The position numbers and the translations under genes are program-made. The notes beneath the pieces are model-generated. The model searched no databases. It had not been told where the DNA came from and worked only from the letters and a program-made list of their open reading frames with translations. Below are positions 1-6,812 of a DNA stretch of 17,945 nucleotides, one piece after another. This DNA is from an uncultured Erythrobacteraceae bacterium. Lineage in GTDB: Bacteria > Pseudomonadota > Alphaproteobacteria > Sphingomonadales > Sphingomonadaceae. Each line of letters starts with the position of its first letter. The stretch's first letter is position 1. The DNA is taken from NCBI GenBank assembly GCA_950071875.1, contig CATMNW010000018.1:1-17945 (forward strand). The letters run 5' to 3'.

Positions 1-1158
1 CGCAGAGCGAGCCTTCGTGATGTGCGCGATCCGGAGGTTGGCTGGCTCGATCAAGCTGTGGTGCTTTGGTTTCCTGGCCCCAATACGGCCACGGGTGAGG
101 ACTGCGCAGAGATTCATTGCCACGGCGGTCGCGCCGTCATTCGAGCCATTGAACGGGCTTTGGAAGGCTCCTCGGGCCTCAGGCGGGCGTCTGCCGGTGA
201 GTTCACCCGCCGCGCGTTCCTCAATGGGCGGATGGACTTGCTCGAGGCGGAGGCATTGGGCGACATGCTGTCTGCGGAAACCGAGCTCCAGCGTGCGGTG
301 TTGGCGAATTCCCTTGGAGGAAGTGCCTCTGCACGGGTTGCCAAGTGGCGCGAAGCGATCCTGATGGCGTCTGCGGCGGTCGAGCAGGAGCTCGACTTTT
401 CGGACGAGGACGAAGAGGGTACGGCACCGCCGTCCGCATGGAGAGACGCGGTCTTACAAGCCGCAGGTGAGATGCAGCGGTGGCTTTCGACTCCTTCATC
501 GGATCGATTGCGCGACGGCTTGCGGGTGGTGTTGGCGGGGCCTCCGAACTCGGGAAAGTCGAGCCTCTTCAATGCAATTCTGGATGAGGCGGCCGCGATA
601 GTCTCGCCGATTGCCGGGACGACGCGCGACGCGATCGAGCGGCCGGTGGCGATTGACGGTGTCCCGTTTGTTATGGTGGATACCGCCGGCTTGCGGCGGG
701 AAGGTGCGGAAGAAATCGAAGCTATCGGGATCGAGCGTGCAGAGCGCGAGCTTGCCCGTGCCGACATCGTTCTGTGGCTGGGGCCGGAAGGCGCAGGGCC
801 TCAGGGGGCAATCGAAGTGGGAAGCATGATCGATCTCGACGGTGCGCAGCGAAAGGGCGAGAGAGCATTGCATGTCTCTGCCCGCACGCGCGCCGGTTTG
901 GATGATCTGATGGCTGCGCTGGTGAGCTACGGTCGCGACAGGTTGCCCCGGCCGGGGCAGGTTGCAATTTCGCAGAGGCAGCGGGAAATTCTCGGTCAGG
1001 CACATGCTGCGCTGTGTGAAGCCGCGGTGCTAAGCGACATTTTGTTGGTGGGTGAGCTCTTACGTCAGGCCCGGCATGCGATGGACGCCATGCTGGGTAA
1101 TGTCGCCACAGAGGATATGCTCGACACGCTTTTTGGGCGTTTTTGTATCGGCAAGTGA
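1..1158 (+). CDS. mnmE: tRNA uridine-5-carboxymethylaminomethyl GTPase MnmE (5' partial)
   Basis: GTPase that acts with MnmG in the cytoplasm to install the (carboxymethyl)aminomethyl group on U34 of certain tRNAs. The reading frame is open from base 1, so the start and roughly the first 50 residues of the formyl-THF-binding N-terminal domain lie outside the window. The visible part begins in that domain (FPGPNTATGED, then IHCHGG) and continues into the helical domain. The Ras-like G domain follows: G1 GPPNSGKSS at bases 538-564, G2 PIAGTTRD at 607-630, G3 DTAG at 679-690 and a G5-like SAR. The end LFGRFCIGK is the canonical MnmE C-terminus with its catalytic Cys. Oddity: the G4 motif NKxD is replaced by SMID at about 823-834, keeping only the Asp. 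The next gene downstream is its partner mnmG, 61 bp away across a parS site. Family identity is certain; the effect of the G4 change is not known. Confidence 0.96.
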   Translation, partial: RRASLRDVRDPEVGWLDQAVVLWFPGPNTATGEDCAEIHCHGGRAVIRAIERALEGSSGLRRASAGEFTRRAFLNGRMDLLEAEALGDMLSAETELQRAVLANSLGGSASARVAKWREAILMASAAVEQELDFSDEDEEGTAPPSAWRDAVLQAAGEMQRWLSTPSSDRLRDGLRVVLAGPPNSGKSSLFNAILDEAAAIVSPIAGTTRDAIERPVAIDGVPFVMVDTAGLRREGAEEIEAIGIERAERELARADIVLWLGPEGAGPQGAIEVGSMIDLDGAQRKGERALHVSARTRAGLDDLMAALVSYGRDRLPRPGQVAISQRQREILGQAHAALCEAAVLSDILLVGELLRQARHAMDAMLGNVATEDMLDTLFGRFCIGK

Positions 1159-1174
1159 TGTTTCACGTGAAACA
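1159..1174. promoter_or_regulatory. parS site 1 (ParB-binding centromere site)
   Basis: TGTTTCACGTGAAACA, a perfect 16-bp palindrome identical to the widely conserved chromosomal parS consensus. It begins one base after the mnmE stop codon and lies in the mnmE-mnmG intergenic gap. It should be bound by the ParB encoded at 4481-5470. Confidence 0.93.
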
Positions 1175-1198
1175 TAGCTGGGGCTGGCGAGGGACGTT

Positions 1199-1217
1199 CG
1201 CCCCTTCTATAGGGGCG
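1199..1217 (+). other. GC stem-loop just upstream of the mnmG start
   Basis: CGCCCC (1199-1204) and GGGGCG (1212-1217) form a 6-bp all-GC stem around the loop TTCTATA. It ends two bases before the mnmG ATG. The only purine-rich, Shine-Dalgarno-like bases before mnmG lie in the 3' arm. The structure is visible in the sequence; any role in translation is inference. Confidence 0.4.
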
Positions 1218-1219
1218 CA

Positions 1220-3073
1220 ATGCTGGAATATTCTATCATCGTGATCGGCGGCGGGCACGCCGGCGTGGAAGCAGCTTGCGTAGCAGCCCGGATGGGCGTG
1301 CGCGTGGCGCTCGTGACGATGGACGCGTCGAAGATTGGCGCGATGAGCTGCAACCCGGCGATCGGCGGCCTCGGCAAGGGACATTTGGTTCGCGAAGTCG
1401 ATGCCTTCGATGGAGTGCTCGGCAAGGCGGCGGATGCCGGGGCAATTCATTACCGCATGCTCAATCGTTCGAAGGGGAGTGCGGTGTGGGGCCCGCGGGT
1501 TCAAGCCGATCGGGTTCTCTTCGGTAGGGCGGTTCGCGCGGCGGTGGCTGCCGAGCCAAGCCTGGACGTTATCGAAGGGGAAGTGTCTGGCTTGCGGATA
1601 GCGGGTGACCGCGTGCGTGGCGTAACCCTGAGTAGTGGCGACACGATTGCATGCGAAGCCGCGGTACTCTGTACCGGCACCTTCCTCGGCGGAGTGCTGT
1701 TTCCCGGGGAAGAACGTTTCGAAGGTGGTCGGGTGGGCGAGGGCTCTGCTGCAGTACTCGCCTCGCAATTGCGCGAAACGGCGTTGCCGATGGCGCGCCT
1801 CAAAACCGGCACCCCGCCACGTCTGGATGGGCGGACCATCCACTGGTCGCAATTGGAAAGGCAGGAGTCCGATAAGGATCAGTGGACGATGTCGCCGCTC
1901 TCTGGCGGACGTCGGAACCCGCAGATATTCTGCGCAATCACGCGGACCAATGCGCGTTGCCACGATATCATTCGCGCCAACCTCTCACGTTCGCCGCTTT
2001 ACTCCGGGGCGATCGATGCGCGGGGGCCGCGATATTGTCCCTCTATCGAGGACAAGATCGATCGCTTTGGCGATAGGGAGGGGCACCAGATATTCCTGGA
2101 GCCGGAAGGGCTCGATACGCCCCTGGTCTATCCGAACGGGATCAGCACTTCGTTACCCACCGACGTACAGGAGGATTTCCTGCGAACGATCGAGGGGCTC
2201 GAAGAGGTTCGTGTCGCTGAACCCGGCTATGCCGTCGAGTATGACCACATCGATCCACGTTCGCTCGATCGCTGGTTGCAGATGCGTAACCTCACCGGTC
2301 TGTATTGTGCTGGTCAGATAAACGGAACCACTGGCTATGAGGAGGCTGCTGCGCAGGGTCTGCTTGCGGGCCTTCACGCGGCCAGCGCGGTGCTGGACAG
2401 GGAACCGCCCCAGTTGGATCGCTCGAATAGCTATATCGCTGTGATGGCGGATGATTTGACATTGCACGGTGTGAGTGAACCCTACCGCATGCTCACGGCG
2501 CGGGCGGAGTTTCGGCTGCGACTTCGAGCAAACAACGCGTCGAGCAGATTGACGCCGCTAGCGATCGAAAGTGGTTGTGTGTCCGAGGAGCGAAGGGCTT
2601 GGTTTGAATCGCGACAAGCTTCTCGGAAGCGCATCGAAGATGCGCTTTCGACCGAAGCTGGTCCTGCGGACATGCGGGCTCTTGGCTTCACCGCGCCCGA
2701 TGATGCAGGTCGGCAATCCTTGAGTAACTGGACGCGTTTTCCCGGCGTTGGACTGTCTCGTCTGGTTGAGGCAGATCTTGTTCCACGTGAAACAGATGAG
2801 GACCTTCTGAGCGAAGTTGAGGAGGACCTCCATTACGCGCCCTATGTGGCACGTCAGGATGCAGAATTGCGAGAGGTAAGGGCGAATGAGCGCGTGATGC
2901 TGCCCCACGATCTCCCATTCGGCGATATCCCCGGCCTGTCTAACGAAATGATCGAGAGGCTCAGCTCCGCACGTCCCGACACGCTCGCCCAGGCTGCACG
3001 CGTTCCCGGTGTCACCCCAGCAGCCCTAACTGCGCTGCTCGTATTCGTACGCAAGCACGTCCACGCAGCATGA
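1220..3073 (+). CDS. mnmG: tRNA uridine-5-carboxymethylaminomethyl modification enzyme MnmG (GidA)
   Basis: FAD-dependent partner of MnmE in forming cmnm5U34 or nm5U34 in tRNA. The 617 residues match the usual family length of about 620. The N-terminal dinucleotide-binding motif GGGHAG is at residues 10-15. MSCNPAIGGLGKG carries the first conserved Cys and PRYCPSIEDK the second, catalytic one. QIFLEPEG and CAGQINGTTGYEEAAAQG are further family signatures. The helical C-terminal domain that contacts MnmE and tRNA is present up to the stop. The ATG at 1220 puts the FAD motif at the normal distance from the N-terminus. The stop overlaps the rsmG start by 4 bases (ATGA), which suggests translational coupling. 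A near-consensus parS lies inside the gene at 2779-2794, where it is read as VPRET. Confidence 0.97.
   Translation: MLEYSIIVIGGGHAGVEAACVAARMGVRVALVTMDASKIGAMSCNPAIGGLGKGHLVREVDAFDGVLGKAADAGAIHYRMLNRSKGSAVWGPRVQADRVLFGRAVRAAVAAEPSLDVIEGEVSGLRIAGDRVRGVTLSSGDTIACEAAVLCTGTFLGGVLFPGEERFEGGRVGEGSAAVLASQLRETALPMARLKTGTPPRLDGRTIHWSQLERQESDKDQWTMSPLSGGRRNPQIFCAITRTNARCHDIIRANLSRSPLYSGAIDARGPRYCPSIEDKIDRFGDREGHQIFLEPEGLDTPLVYPNGISTSLPTDVQEDFLRTIEGLEEVRVAEPGYAVEYDHIDPRSLDRWLQMRNLTGLYCAGQINGTTGYEEAAAQGLLAGLHAASAVLDREPPQLDRSNSYIAVMADDLTLHGVSEPYRMLTARAEFRLRLRANNASSRLTPLAIESGCVSEERRAWFESRQASRKRIEDALSTEAGPADMRALGFTAPDDAGRQSLSNWTRFPGVGLSRLVEADLVPRETDEDLLSEVEEDLHYAPYVARQDAELREVRANERVMLPHDLPFGDIPGLSNEMIERLSSARPDTLAQAARVPGVTPAALTALLVFVRKHVHAA
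2779..2794. promoter_or_regulatory. parS site 2, inside mnmG
   Basis: TGTTCCACGTGAAACA, one base different from parS site 1 and matching the TGTTNCACGTGAAACA form of the consensus. It lies in the 3' third of mnmG and is read in frame as V-P-R-E-T. Confidence 0.88.
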
Positions 3074-3708
3074 TCGAAAATGAGGAACAGGCTAGGGAAT
3101 TTGTGGCTGAGCGATGCAGCGCCGAATCATTCGATCTGCTCGATTGGTTCGTAACCGAGTTGCTGGCGGAGGCCGAAAATCAGAACCTGATTTCACGTTC
3201 GACAATCGATTGCGTATGGCAGCGACATATCGCAGATAGTGCTCAGCTGCTTGATCATGTTCCACGTGGAACAGCGGGGGTCTGGCTCGATCTTGGCACC
3301 GGTGCCGGATTCCCCGGGATTATCACTGCGATCATGCGGCCTGAAATTCCACATCTATTGGTCGAGTCTCGAAAACGCCGGGTTGCGTGGCTTGAACGCG
3401 TTATCGAGCTTTCATCGCTCGACAACTGCAGCGTTCTGGGATCTCGTTTGCAGCTGGTGGAGTCATTTCACGCGGCCGTTATCAGCGCGAGGGCATTCGC
3501 CCCATTACCGGATCTCATCAACTTGTCCGCACGCTTTTCCACCGAGCGAACGATCTGGCTCTTGCCGAAAGGCCGGTCGGCAGAGCAGGAAAGGGATGAA
3601 CTGGATTCTCCGCAGCGCAAGATGTTTCACGTGAAACAATCGCTCACAAGTCGCGACGCTGCCATTCTGGTCGGCAAAGGTAGGCCCAAGGTCGGGAGAC
3701 GGACATGA
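3070..3708 (+). CDS. rsmG: 16S rRNA (guanine-527-N7)-methyltransferase RsmG (GidB)
   Basis: SAM-dependent methyltransferase that makes m7G527 in the decoding region of 16S rRNA. In many bacteria its loss gives low-level streptomycin resistance. At 212 residues it has the usual length. RHIADS is at residues 52-57, the glycine-rich SAM-binding loop LDLGTGAGFPG at 73-83, and LLPKG at about 164-168. The start overlaps the mnmG stop by 4 bases and the stop overlaps the parA start by 4 bases. It is therefore part of one tightly packed transcription unit running into parAB. Two parS sites lie inside it, the second very close to the C-terminal coding end, where it is read as MFHVKQ. Confidence 0.96.
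   Translation: MIENEEQAREFVAERCSAESFDLLDWFVTELLAEAENQNLISRSTIDCVWQRHIADSAQLLDHVPRGTAGVWLDLGTGAGFPGIITAIMRPEIPHLLVESRKRRVAWLERVIELSSLDNCSVLGSRLQLVESFHAAVISARAFAPLPDLINLSARFSTERTIWLLPKGRSAEQERDELDSPQRKMFHVKQSLTSRDAAILVGKGRPKVGRRT
3258..3273. promoter_or_regulatory. parS site 3, inside rsmG
   Basis: TGTTCCACGTGGAACA, a perfect 16-bp palindrome and a known variant of parS with symmetric C/G at the fifth positions. It is read in rsmG as V-P-R-G-T, in the same codon phase as site 2 in mnmG. Confidence 0.9.
3623..3638. promoter_or_regulatory. parS site 4, inside the 3' end of rsmG
   Basis: TGTTTCACGTGAAACA, identical to site 1. It lies about 70 bp before the rsmG stop and 82 bp before the parA ATG, and is read in rsmG as M-F-H-V-K-Q. 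Its position upstream of parA also allows ParB to influence parAB expression, which is inference. Confidence 0.93.
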
Positions 3709-4484
3709 TTCGCATTGCGATTGCCAACCAAAAGGGCGGGGTGGGGAAAACCACCACGGCGATCAACATCGCCACTGCCATGGCAGCGAGCGGCTGGCGA
3801 ACGCTCCTTGTCGACATCGATCCGCAGGGTAACGCGTCGACGGGCCTAGGAATTCCTTCGCGCGACAGGGACTATTCGACCTACGAGTTGCTCATGCGGG
3901 AGGGGACTGCGCAGCAGTGCATCCAGCAGACTCGCATCCCGAAGCTCGATTGCATCCCCGCGACGCAGGATCTCAGCGGTGCCGAGGTTGAGCTCGTCGG
4001 CGAAGAGGATCGTATCGATCGGCTCAAGACGATGCTTTCAGAGGTCGATTCCTCTTACGATGTCTGTTTCTTCGATTGTCCGCCGTCGCTGGGCCTGTTG
4101 ACCGTCAATGCGCTAAGCGCGGCCGATTCCCTGCTCGTGCCACTTCAATGTGAGTTCTTTGCGCTCGAAGGATTGAGCCAGCTGCTCCAGACTGTCGAGC
4201 GAGTGCAACAGGGCATCAACCCTTCGCTCAAGATCATCGGTGTCACGCTGACCATGTTCGATCGCCGTAACCGCCTGACCGATCAGGTGGCCGAGGATGT
4301 GCGCGAATGCCTGGGCGGATTGGTGTTCGACACCGTCATTCCGCGCAACGTGCGTCTCTCCGAAGCGCCAAGCCACGGGCTACCCGCCCTTATCTACGAC
4401 CATTCCTGCGCGGGCAGCCGCGCCTACATGTCGCTTGCACGTGAATTGCTAGGGCGGCTCCCTGCTGAAAGGAAAGCGGCATGA
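3705..4484 (+). CDS. parA: Chromosome-partitioning ATPase ParA (Soj family)
   Basis: ATP-dependent, non-specifically DNA-binding P-loop ATPase that moves ParB-parS complexes and so segregates the replication origin. The deviant Walker A box KGGVGKTT is at residues 10-17, with the signature Lys at 10. VDIDPQGNAS follows as the A' motif, and the Walker B-like strand is CFFDCPPSLG. The 259 residues match the short chromosomal ParA class, without the N-terminal HTH of plasmid type Ia proteins. The start codon overlaps the rsmG stop by 4 bases and the stop overlaps parB by 4 bases. Location next to parB and four parS sites supports chromosomal segregation rather than a plasmid role. Confidence 0.97.
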   Translation: MIRIAIANQKGGVGKTTTAINIATAMAASGWRTLLVDIDPQGNASTGLGIPSRDRDYSTYELLMREGTAQQCIQQTRIPKLDCIPATQDLSGAEVELVGEEDRIDRLKTMLSEVDSSYDVCFFDCPPSLGLLTVNALSAADSLLVPLQCEFFALEGLSQLLQTVERVQQGINPSLKIIGVTLTMFDRRNRLTDQVAEDVRECLGGLVFDTVIPRNVRLSEAPSHGLPALIYDHSCAGSRAYMSLARELLGRLPAERKAA

Positions 4485-5470
4485 GTGCCAACACGAAGAC
4501 AGCCAGTGCAGCGGAAGCGTCGCCCGATCGCAGCAAGCGGAAGCTGGGCCGGGGACTTGGCGCATTGCTTGGTGAGACGCAGCGCGAAGAAAGCGTTGTT
4601 TCGGACGAAGGCGGCACGATGGTGTCGAACAGTTCGTCCCAAGGTGATGGGACTGCGGCAGCCGAGCGTTCCGGGCTGGCAAAAATTCCCGTCGCGCGTA
4701 TCGAGCCCTTGCCCGATCAGCCGCGGAAGGTTTTCGATGACGAAGCGCTCGACGAACTGGCGCGTTCAATCGCCCAACGCGGCGTCATCCAGCCGATTAT
4801 CGTCCGTCCCTTGGCTCGGAAGGGCCGTTACCAGCTGGTTGCGGGCGAACGCCGCTGGCGGGCTGCCCAACGGGCAAAACTGCATGAAATTCCGGCGATC
4901 ATTCGCGACCTCGATCAACGCGAGGTCATGGCGATCGCGCTGATCGAGAATATCCAGCGGGAAGACCTGAATCCTATCGAAGAGGCGCGTGCCTACCAGC
5001 ATCTCGCCGAACAGGAGGAGATGAGCCAAGCCGAGATTGCAACGCTGGTCGACAAATCGCGAAGCCACGTCGCGAACCTCCAGCGCCTGCTTGCTCTACC
5101 CGAAGCTGTGATCCAGCTTGTCGAGGGCGGCAAGCTCAGCATGGGTCACGCGAGAGCGCTTATCGGACACGATCGTGCCGAAGCGCTGGCCGATGAGGCA
5201 GTGGCAAAAAACCTGTCGGTCCGCGAAGTCGAAAAGCGGGTGCGGGCGAAGCCCGAAGGTGCGAAGTCCAATTCGCAGCGCCCGAGTGGTGCAAGTTCGC
5301 GCAGCAATGCCGACATCGAGGCGGTCGAGCGGCACCTGGAGGAATTTCTGGGCATGTCGTTGAATATCAAGCCCGATGCGGACCCGCGTTCCGGCGCGAT
5401 CACGATCCGATATAAGACGCTCGACCAGCTCGACCTGCTCTGTCAGCGCCTCACAGGCGGAGAAATCTAG
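4481..5470 (+). CDS. parB: Chromosome-partitioning protein ParB (Spo0J family CTPase)
   Basis: Centromere-binding CTPase clamp that loads at parS and spreads along DNA. The N-terminal Arg/Lys-rich stretch with KLGRGLGALLG (residues 21-31) is the conserved ParA-contacting peptide. The ParB/Srx-type nucleotide domain covers about 69-160, with QPR at 80-82, GERRWRA at 122-128 and ENIQR at 156-160, the known CTP-binding boxes. The parS-reading helix-turn-helix is at about 181-203 (MSQAEIATLVDKSRSHVANL). A low-complexity linker of about 30 residues (Lys, Ser, Arg) leads to the C-terminal dimerisation domain from about residue 278. The length of 329 is slightly above the usual 290-300. Starts by ATGA overlap with parA. 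It should bind the four parS sites upstream. Confidence 0.97.
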   Translation: MSANTKTASAAEASPDRSKRKLGRGLGALLGETQREESVVSDEGGTMVSNSSSQGDGTAAAERSGLAKIPVARIEPLPDQPRKVFDDEALDELARSIAQRGVIQPIIVRPLARKGRYQLVAGERRWRAAQRAKLHEIPAIIRDLDQREVMAIALIENIQREDLNPIEEARAYQHLAEQEEMSQAEIATLVDKSRSHVANLQRLLALPEAVIQLVEGGKLSMGHARALIGHDRAEALADEAVAKNLSVREVEKRVRAKPEGAKSNSQRPSGASSRSNADIEAVERHLEEFLGMSLNIKPDADPRSGAITIRYKTLDQLDLLCQRLTGGEI

Positions 5471-5477
5471 AGCTCCG

Positions 5478-5500
5478 CCGAGTTGCGCGGCGCAACCCGG
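5478..5500. terminator. Hairpin between convergent parB and the Tyr/Gly-rich gene
   Basis: GTTGCG (5482-5487) pairs with CGCAAC (5491-5496) around CGG. The stem is extended past one mismatch by CCG (5478-5480) and CGG (5498-5500). It fills the 31-bp gap between two convergent stop codons, where a bidirectional terminator is expected. There is no T-tract on either side, so intrinsic termination is uncertain. Confidence 0.4.
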
Positions 5501-5501
5501 C

Positions 5502-6125
5502 TCACTTCACCGACTTGATATATTTGGGGCCACGCCGCGGCTGATATGGAACGGGGACCTCTTCGACGACCCGCTCCCGAACCGTCTCGTACTCCGTCGT
5601 CTCGTACGTTTCTTCGATAACCTCTTCGCGGATGACAGGGATGTAGCGCTCACCACGCTCATGCTCGACGATCACCGTTACACCACCGGACTGGGTCGTG
5701 ACGTAACCTCCACCATAAGCGGCTGAATACCCTCCCGAATAGCCGCCGCCGTAACCGTAGCCATAACCATACCGCTGGTCTGCCCGACCTGCAGGGTAGC
5801 CGTAGGCGTAATCTCCTTCGTTGCGATATCCTCCGCGATACCCATCCGAGTACCGGTAGCCATAACTATCGGGGATCGCGGTGTAGTCCGAATGCGGCCA
5901 ATCCCGGCAGTCGCTCCACCCATCGATGCTTCTACGGTCGCGCGGATCCTCGTGGCAGACACGCACGTAGTCATCGCCGTCATAATAGCCCTGAGGGGTG
6001 GGTTGTGCGTACGCATATGCATCAGGAGCAGAATATTCGTACGTCCCACCAGTATAATCTTGCGCCATCGCCGACGGTGAGAGGCCCACGAGTGCGGTGA
6101 TCCCGATAAGAGTGGTCGTACGCAT
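5502..6125 (-). CDS. Secreted Tyr/Gly-rich protein of unknown function
   Basis: Not assigned to a family. The 207 residues begin with a clear Sec signal peptide (residues 1-21, cleavage after AMA, leaving QDYTGG). The mature part is very rich in Tyr, Gly, Asp and Arg. Residues 87-141 are built from short GY/YG units, with a dense YGYGYGYGGGYSGGY core at about 119-133. Two Cys (57 and 73) could form a disulfide. After a short strand-like segment (VTVIVEHE, 149-156) the C-terminal third is charged, with a Glu-rich run at about 167-190 (VIEETYETTEYE) and a basic PRRGPKYIKSVK end. The start is supported by GGAAAGGG about 10 bases upstream. Convergent with parB; no operon partner. Likely periplasmic or envelope-associated, which is inference from the signal peptide. 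Confidence 0.8.
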   Translation of the reverse strand: MRTTTLIGITALVGLSPSAMAQDYTGGTYEYSAPDAYAYAQPTPQGYYDGDDYVRVCHEDPRDRRSIDGWSDCRDWPHSDYTAIPDSYGYRYSDGYRGGYRNEGDYAYGYPAGRADQRYGYGYGYGGGYSGGYSAAYGGGYVTTQSGGVTVIVEHERGERYIPVIREEVIEETYETTEYETVRERVVEEVPVPYQPRRGPKYIKSVK

Positions 6126-6175
6126 TCGCAGCTAGCCCTTTCCAGGCGGCCCGGAAAATACCGGCCCGCTCAAGT

Positions 6176-6200
6176 CGTTAAGAAAGAGTTAGCATTAACG
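6176..6200. repeat. AT-rich inverted repeat upstream of the Tyr/Gly-rich gene
   Basis: CGTTAA (6176-6181) and TTAACG (6195-6200) form an inverted repeat with a 13-base spacer. It lies about 50 bp before the minus-strand start at 6125, inside the 132-bp gap after msrC. It is an AT-rich patch in GC-rich DNA and could be part of a promoter or operator. The spacing does not fit the CtrA box (TTAA-N7-TTAA). Confidence 0.3.
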
Positions 6201-6234
6201 ATCCCGCACTGGATGCGGGCACTATTCCAGTGTC

Positions 6235-6250
6235 CCGTGCTGGGGCACGG
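6235..6250 (-). terminator. Possible terminator hairpin after msrC
   Basis: CCGTGC (6235-6240) and GCACGG (6245-6250) form a 6-bp stem with the loop TGGG. It lies 8 bases beyond the msrC stop in the direction of transcription. A second inverted pair follows (CACTGGA 6207-6213, TCCAGTG 6226-6232). No T-run follows, so this is only a candidate. Confidence 0.35.
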
Positions 6251-6257
6251 TCATCCG

Positions 6258-6740
6258 TCAGATACGGTCGGCGATTCGCGCCGCGAGCGCCTCGATACCC
6301 CGCGCATCGGCCTGCGAAAAACGCGCTTTGTCGGGACTGTCGAGATCGATGACCGCGATGACCTCACCATAGCGCAGGACCGGGACCACCAGCTCGGACC
6401 GGCTGGCCGGATCGCAGGCGATATGACCGGGAAATGCATGCACGTCTTCCACCAGCTGGGTTTCGCCATCAGCAGCGGCAGCGCCGCACACACCTTGACC
6501 CAAGGGAATGCGGATACACGCAGGACGGCCGACGAAGGGGCCCAGCACCAGCTCGTCCGACACCATGCGGTAAAAACCCGCCCAGTTGAGGTTCGGTACG
6601 AAACTCCAGATCAGCGACGCAAGGTTCGCCATATTGGCGACGGCATCGGCTTCACCCTCGGTCAGGGCATTGGCCGCGTTGACCAATTCGCGATAGCGAT
6701 CTTCATCACTTACATCGGCAGGCAGCGCAAAATCGAACAT
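6258..6740 (-). CDS. msrC: Free methionine-(R)-sulfoxide reductase (GAF-domain fRMsr)
   Basis: Cytoplasmic enzyme that reduces free methionine-R-sulfoxide with electrons from thioredoxin, part of oxidative-stress repair. The 160 residues are a single GAF domain. Hallmarks: NWAGFYR near residue 52, GPFVGRPACIRIP with Cys75, GVCG with Cys85, and QLVEDVHAFPGHIACD with Cys109, followed by SELVVP. These three Cys correspond to the catalytic and resolving cysteines of the family (Cys84, Cys94 and Cys118 in E. coli). The frame is open for 111 more codons upstream. The ATG at 6740 is chosen because AGGAG lies 5 bases before it and the protein then has the normal family length. Divergent from the sorbosone-dehydrogenase-like gene, with 72 bp between the starts. 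Confidence 0.93.
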   Translation of the reverse strand: MFDFALPADVSDEDRYRELVNAANALTEGEADAVANMANLASLIWSFVPNLNWAGFYRMVSDELVLGPFVGRPACIRIPLGQGVCGAAAADGETQLVEDVHAFPGHIACDPASRSELVVPVLRYGEVIAVIDLDSPDKARFSQADARGIEALAARIADRI

Positions 6741-6745
6741 CAAAG

Positions 6746-6750
6746 CTCCT
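6746..6750 (-). promoter_or_regulatory. Ribosome binding site of msrC
   Basis: AGGAG on the minus strand, 5 bases before the ATG at 6740. It decides the start within a longer open frame. Confidence 0.75.
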
Positions 6751-6812
6751 AATTCGGGGCCGCGCCCCTTTGGCGATTGCCGCTTGCGCGCCCGCAGCCT
6801 ATTTTGGGTGCC

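Noticed and set aside
4434..4449. GCACGTGAA in parA resembling parS
   Set aside because: The left arm and the outer right arm differ at several positions, so it is below any reasonable parS threshold.
6176..6200. Paired TTAA sequences considered as a CtrA box
   Set aside because: The spacer between the TTAA units is 13 bases, not 7. Kept only as an inverted repeat.
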